A stretch of 64,000 bases of DNA, from NCBI GenBank assembly GCA_029204225.1, contig CM055094.1:28384107-28448106 (forward strand). Reading direction: 5' to 3'. The position numbers and the translations under genes are program-made. Positions within the stretch are counted from its first letter, which is position 1, and each line of letters opens with the position of its first letter. Below the pieces are notes generated by a model that saw only the letters and a program-made list of their open reading frames with translations, searched no databases and had not been told where the DNA came from. This document shows positions 59,909-64,000 of the stretch, in pieces. The DNA is from Diphasiastrum complanatum (taxonomy: Eukaryota; Streptophyta; Lycopodiopsida; Lycopodiales; Lycopodiaceae).

Positions 59909-61453
59909 ATGGATGTTTCGCTGAGCATTGCTACTGTCATGAATTTATGTTTCATTATGATGCCTGCTTTTACTTTTGCGTCGATCAATCCTCGACCAAC
60001 AATTCCATCAACCACAGCGTCCACTGGAATACCATTTCAAATCTGCGACAGTAGTGCCAGTTTTCAAAACAATAGCGTCTTTCAGCAAAATTTGAACATT
60101 GTTCTCAACGCTCTGTTATCTGATACTCCGACTCCTTCAAAATTGTTCAAAGTGCATGTACAGGGAACTGATCCAGACAAAGTATATGGCTACAACCAAT
60201 GCTTCTTTACGTCTTTGTCTGGGGCTGATTGTTCTCTGTGCATCCAGCGTGCAGTTAACCAAACTAGCGTTCTTTGTCCAAATGCCATTGGTGCGCAAAT
60301 CATATACGATGAATGCCGCGTCAGCTATGGAACTAAGGACATCAGCTCAGGTAGGAGTTCCGCTTGTTCCCAGTGTCCAATCTTTAAGCTAAGAAAGCCC
60401 CTCGTTTCCTCTACTAATGTCAAACTAGCAGTCTTGAACCCCTGGGTAAACTTTATAGTCTTCGTATAGCTGGTGTTCAGATGACTTCAGTTCTTGATGC
60501 AAGACTCCACGTTTGTGTAGTTCTGTCTAGTATACGATCAGTGATTTTCATTTTCTTTCCTTTGTCATCAATGCTGCAGATATGGTAATTATTTTGGTCA
60601 ACGTGAATAAGTACTCAGCTGATAGTCCTTTCCAGCACAACCTGAACAAGGTGTGGAGAAGGTTAAGGGAAAAAGCGCCTCTTAGTGCAGACCCAGTGGC
60701 ATTCGCATCTGGAAATAGTTCGGATTTGGCGTACGGTTTCGCTCAGTGTGAGAATTTGTTGAAATCAGATTGCGCTGGACGATTTAAATCGGGAATGAGT
60801 GCAGTAGGCTTGGCGCTGGGTGCACGAGTCATCTATCTGAATTCATTTTACCGTTATGAAAATTACGACTTCTTTACGGGTAACTTCCTCCTTGCTGACT
60901 GAAGTTGTAACGAAAGCAACTGCTGGTAACATGTATTATGCCGTTTTTCTGCCGAATTGTGCCAAATTGCTCGCATTATTTAACTCACATCGCGACTTCA
61001 TATATGTATTGACGGAATTAACCACTCAGAGATGCTTCTGAACACGAACTTCTAGATGCTTAAGGTCAGACGGTACTTTGGTTTTGTAACATAATCTAGG
61101 TGGAGTACCATTTCAAATTGTGGATTCAGCACATCCTTCAGTTGGCTTGCTAGAGATAGCAGCCTCAAGCACTCAACGATCACAAATAAGGTCTCCCGGC
61201 ACTCAGATTTTACAACCAAGGCTTCCTGGTGAGCTAATTTTATGAAGTTAGAGCCTCGTTCCCTTCTCAACTCTGACACAATAAAAGCATTATCTGAGGT
61301 TAAAGCTGATATTGATTTGACGCTTTTCAGAACATGTCTCCATTCCGGACATCTTGGCAACGGTTAGTGGTGGTGCTGCTTTGTTAGCTGTTTGCATCAT
61401 TCTGGTGATATATGTTAGGAATATCACTCGGCAACTTTTGGGTTTTTCAGAAG
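59909..61453 (+). pseudogene. DUF26 (Gnk2-type) cysteine-rich receptor-like gene, kinase absent
   Basis: Proposed exons 59,909-60,350, 60,580-60,879 and 61,331-61,453 join in frame (phase 1 at each junction) with GT..AG borders. Residues 1-25 are a signal peptide (MDVSLSIATVMNLCFIMMPA). The first DUF26 domain has C46, YNQCFFTSLSGADCSLC (C98, C108, C111; spacing X9 instead of the usual X8), C123 and C136. The second is degenerate: QCENLLKSDCAGRF lacks the third Cys, and VIYLNSFYRYENYDFF has Ser for the Cys. Exon 3 encodes one membrane span (ILATVSGGAALLAVCIILVI) and VRN. Family role: secreted or plasma-membrane proteins in stress and immune signalling. A donor AAG|GTACAG ends exon 3, yet no kinase exon is visible before the LTR at 62,068. 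I favour a truncated CRK. A secreted or membrane protein without kinase remains possible. Confidence 0.72.
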
Positions 61454-62067
61454 GTACAGTAATTTAATATCAACTAGTAACTACTATGCTTCAAGTTTCA
61501 GTCGGGATATCTTGCAGCGTCAAATTTCGTTTTGATACTGCGAAGATATTTTGCTCTGATACCGTCTCAAATTTTACCAAATGACTAAATTTCTCAGAGG
61601 GCAATCCAACAAAAATGGCAAATGTTGCTGAAGGGTTGTAGCATCTTCCTCTTGTGAAGCATTGAAATATGCGACGAATTCAGTAGGTAATGACTGTAAC
61701 TCTAGATACTTTTTTGTTACACAAACATTTATAATCTATTACTTTACCATTTAGTAACTATAACCTTTCTGGCTGTCAGTACACTACAAATATTTATCTA
61801 TCTTAACGGCTATGGCATACAGGGAATGGGAGGAAAACGCATCACTGGAGTAGTGACTTGGCAAGTCAGTCAGATAAACCCCACTTTTTGCTGTTTGGCA
61901 AGATAAAGCTACCATTTCTCATTAATTATGGAAGAACTGCATATATGTTTCTACATAGAATAAATGAAGGGGTGTTTTCCTTGGAGAGGGAAACCTCACT
62001 TCATCATCTTATAAATTGTTATGAATGCTAAAATTTCAGGATTCTCAAATCATGGTAAATTTAAGTG
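61454..62067. other. Downstream of the DUF26 gene, no kinase motif seen
   Basis: I looked for the kinase signatures GxGxxG, HRDLK and DFG in all three plus frames and found none. There are scattered short readings only. Confidence 0.45.
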
Positions 62068-62966
62068 TGTGTTGAAATTAGGTACTCTCAACACCTTATA
62101 GAATGTATCATGATATAGCAATCCAAGTGCTGGAATTGACCATTTTCACCCGCACGCATCTGTTGATTTCACACGTGTGGATTGTCCACAACATGTACTT
62201 GTGATCTCCTAAGGTAAGATTAGATTGAGATTCAAGATCAATCTTAGATCCTATGGCAAAAACACACTACTACATGCATTCAATCACTTCCAACTCTCAC
62301 TCACACATGTGGGAAGTATTAAAAAATTATTCTAAGTAAAAACAAGCTGCACTCCTCGGGTAGAGAGAGAAAAACCATCATGAGCTCTCGGGTAGAGAGA
62401 GAAAGCTAGAAATCCAATAACACTCAAAATCCATATAATCACCAAATCAATTAGATCCAAATGAGGAGTACAATGATACTAGTAGATCCATGAGCTACCA
62501 CTATGCTTAACTATGATTGGACCACACTTTGCCACCTCTTAATCCTATTGGACCATTGATCCATGCACCTCTAAATTCTATTGGACCATTTTCAAGCAAA
62601 CCTCAAATTCTATTGGACCACTCATGGTTCCACCTCTAAATCCTATTGGACCTCTTAAACTTCATCAAACAAAAGCATTACGCTTGTCTACACTCTAATT
62701 GGCACGATTTTGGTCTCCTACTCTATTTTGGCTCAATAGTGGCATTACAAGTGGAAATCGATAATTTGCCATCTATGCCAAATTTGACCCTATCAACATC
62801 CTACACCTAAATGCTTGACTATGAAATTCTATGAGACCCCTATATCAAACATTTTTATTTACTTTACAATTCTCCACACGTGGGAACATTCTCCAAACAT
62901 GTGAGATTCACTTACAAACTTCTATCATAAAAAAATACCAAGCTAGATTTTTGCCAATTTCTCACA
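62068..62966 (-). repeat. Copia LTR (about 899 bp), left end approximate
   Basis: The right end GCCAATTTCTCACA is followed by CTCCTCAAAAAATAGC, which read on the minus strand is a purine tract. The left end is proposed at TGTGTTGAAATTAGG by matching the terminal inverted repeat. It contains CACACGTGTG (62,170-62,179). 62,510-62,660 has four CTATTGGACC words, a local repeat. Confidence 0.65.
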
Positions 62967-64000
62967 CTCCTCAAAAAATAGCTTGGAAAGGTACTAGATC
63001 ACTTGAGAAGTTTGTAAATCTTTTTGAGTGGATCCTTTGGTATGCATAAGAAGTGAAGATCAGCCAAGGGATCCATCATAGCAGCACCCTCACCATATCC
63101 ATGATAAGATCTCTTTGGTAGAGATCTCTTGCCAATGCCTTTGAAGAGTGCTCCACCAATATGCCACTATGATCATGGGCTTCTTCCATGCTTGATGATG
63201 ATCTTTGCTTTGAAAGTTCCACTTGCATGATGGATGCACCATAAATAGAGAAATCTGAGGCTTCCAAGCCTCATAAGGATCATGGAGATCAAGATCATAA
63301 GATGTGAAACAATGATGATTATCAAGATTATGCTTTCTAGCTTGACTAGTCCACATACCATTAGAGGAGTTCTAAATCCCAAAAAGACCCATTGTAAAGA
63401 TTTTTTTTATATTTTTTCACAAATTTTTCTTACACATGGACCAATCAAAACACTCAAATTTGAAATCTACGTAACGTAAGTTTTTGAGTCCACATTTTGA
63501 TTCCATACTAAAAATGGCATAACTTTTTAGTGGTAAGTCCGAATTTAGCGACGTTTGGTGCATTAGAAAGTGCTCAACAAGGGCTTTCCAATGATATGTT
63601 ACATGGCATACTTTTGAGCTACGATTAAAAATTTATGGCAAGTCAAATATATTAGTGTTATAATATTTTAATGATAAAAAAGACATCTTGCACGAATTCT
63701 TAAAAGGTCTATTTGGAACTCAAAACTCCTCTAATGAATGAACTATATCCATGATGGATCTAATCTTGATATCAAAGACTATCTTCATCTTTTTTAGGCT
63801 AGTTACTCTCTCAAGGATGTAAGCGTCCACTTTAGATGCTTCACTTAATCTCAAGAGGAGTTTACAATTTGCCTCAAAACAAGTGAAAACATGATTCACA
63901 AAAAAGTGAGTACCAAGATCAATCTTATTCTTACTAGAACCAAGAGCATACTTTTGACAATACAATATCTTGCTTTCAAAAAGTATTGGAAACACATCTA
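62967..64000 (-). mobile_element. 3' internal part of a copia element, runs off the window
   Basis: By position this is the pol end upstream of the purine tract on the minus strand. HSSKALARDLYQRDLI (about 63,160-63,110) resembles the copia RNase H tail (FTKALxxDLF). The ORF 63,995-63,720 is not recognised. A TIR element is inserted at 63,359-63,736. Confidence 0.5.
63359..63736 (-). mobile_element. TIR element (MITE-like), copy B, 378 bp
   Basis: The left end CATTAGAGGAGTTCTAAATC and right end AACTCCTCTAATG are inverted copies over about 30 bp. Its reverse complement aligns end to end with 11,718-12,093, including GAATTCGTGCAA, ACTTGCCATAA, TACCACTAAAAAGTTATGCC and TTGATTGGTCCATGTGTAAG. No coding capacity. 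Confidence 0.85.

Overview
This window looks like nuclear DNA of a vascular land plant. The evidence is a plant-type GATA factor with a HAN-like motif, a DUF26 (Gnk2-type) receptor-like gene, introns with GT..AG borders, initiator tRNA-Met primer-binding sites, and a genome dominated by nested Ty1/copia and Ty3/gypsy LTR retrotransposons and long GA/CA/TA microsatellites. A large repeat-rich genome such as a fern is plausible, but the species cannot be told from the sequence. All functional calls come from reading motifs; no database search was run.

Layout. 0-13 kb: decayed repeat DNA. It holds a copia gag scrap, GA, TA, CT/CA and CA microsatellites, a GC-rich inverted-repeat patch, an LTR promoter fragment next to a broken methyltransferase-like gene, an LTR flanked by PPT and PBS (9.6-10.6 kb), and a 376-bp terminal-inverted-repeat element (11.7 kb). 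13-20 kb: a copia-type LTR fragment, a decayed Ty3/gypsy pol (PR-RT-RNase H), an extra Pro/Ser/Thr-rich and coiled-coil ORF, and an LTR with a TATA box. 20-25 kb: imperfect duplications, a five-copy 55-bp minisatellite, and the best host gene, a three-exon HAN-like GATA factor (22.2-23.8 kb). 25-28 kb: a LINE reverse transcriptase relic and a fragment of an unknown gene with a DGNHR motif. 28-47 kb: a stack of copia elements. A near full-length element with a 5-bp target duplication (29,763-35,532) sits inside a non-autonomous relative, followed by several LTR rearrangements, a second non-autonomous element carrying a solo LTR, and a short LTR-LTR derivative. 47-50 kb: a coiled-coil retroelement ORF on the minus strand and satellite-like repeats. 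50.2-58.6 kb: a tandem copia dimer, LTR-internal-LTR-internal-LTR, flanked by a perfect TGTAA duplication. 59.9-61.5 kb: a DUF26 plus transmembrane gene with no kinase. 62-64 kb: another copia 3' end containing a second copy of the 11.7-kb inverted-repeat element.

Only the GATA gene looks potentially functional. The DUF26 gene, the methyltransferase-like locus and the DGNHR locus are partial. The most unusual structures are the three-LTR dimer, a shared non-canonical 3' module that stands where RT and RNase H should be in the non-autonomous copia elements, and a recurrent CACACGTGTG palindrome in LTRs and leaders of several families.
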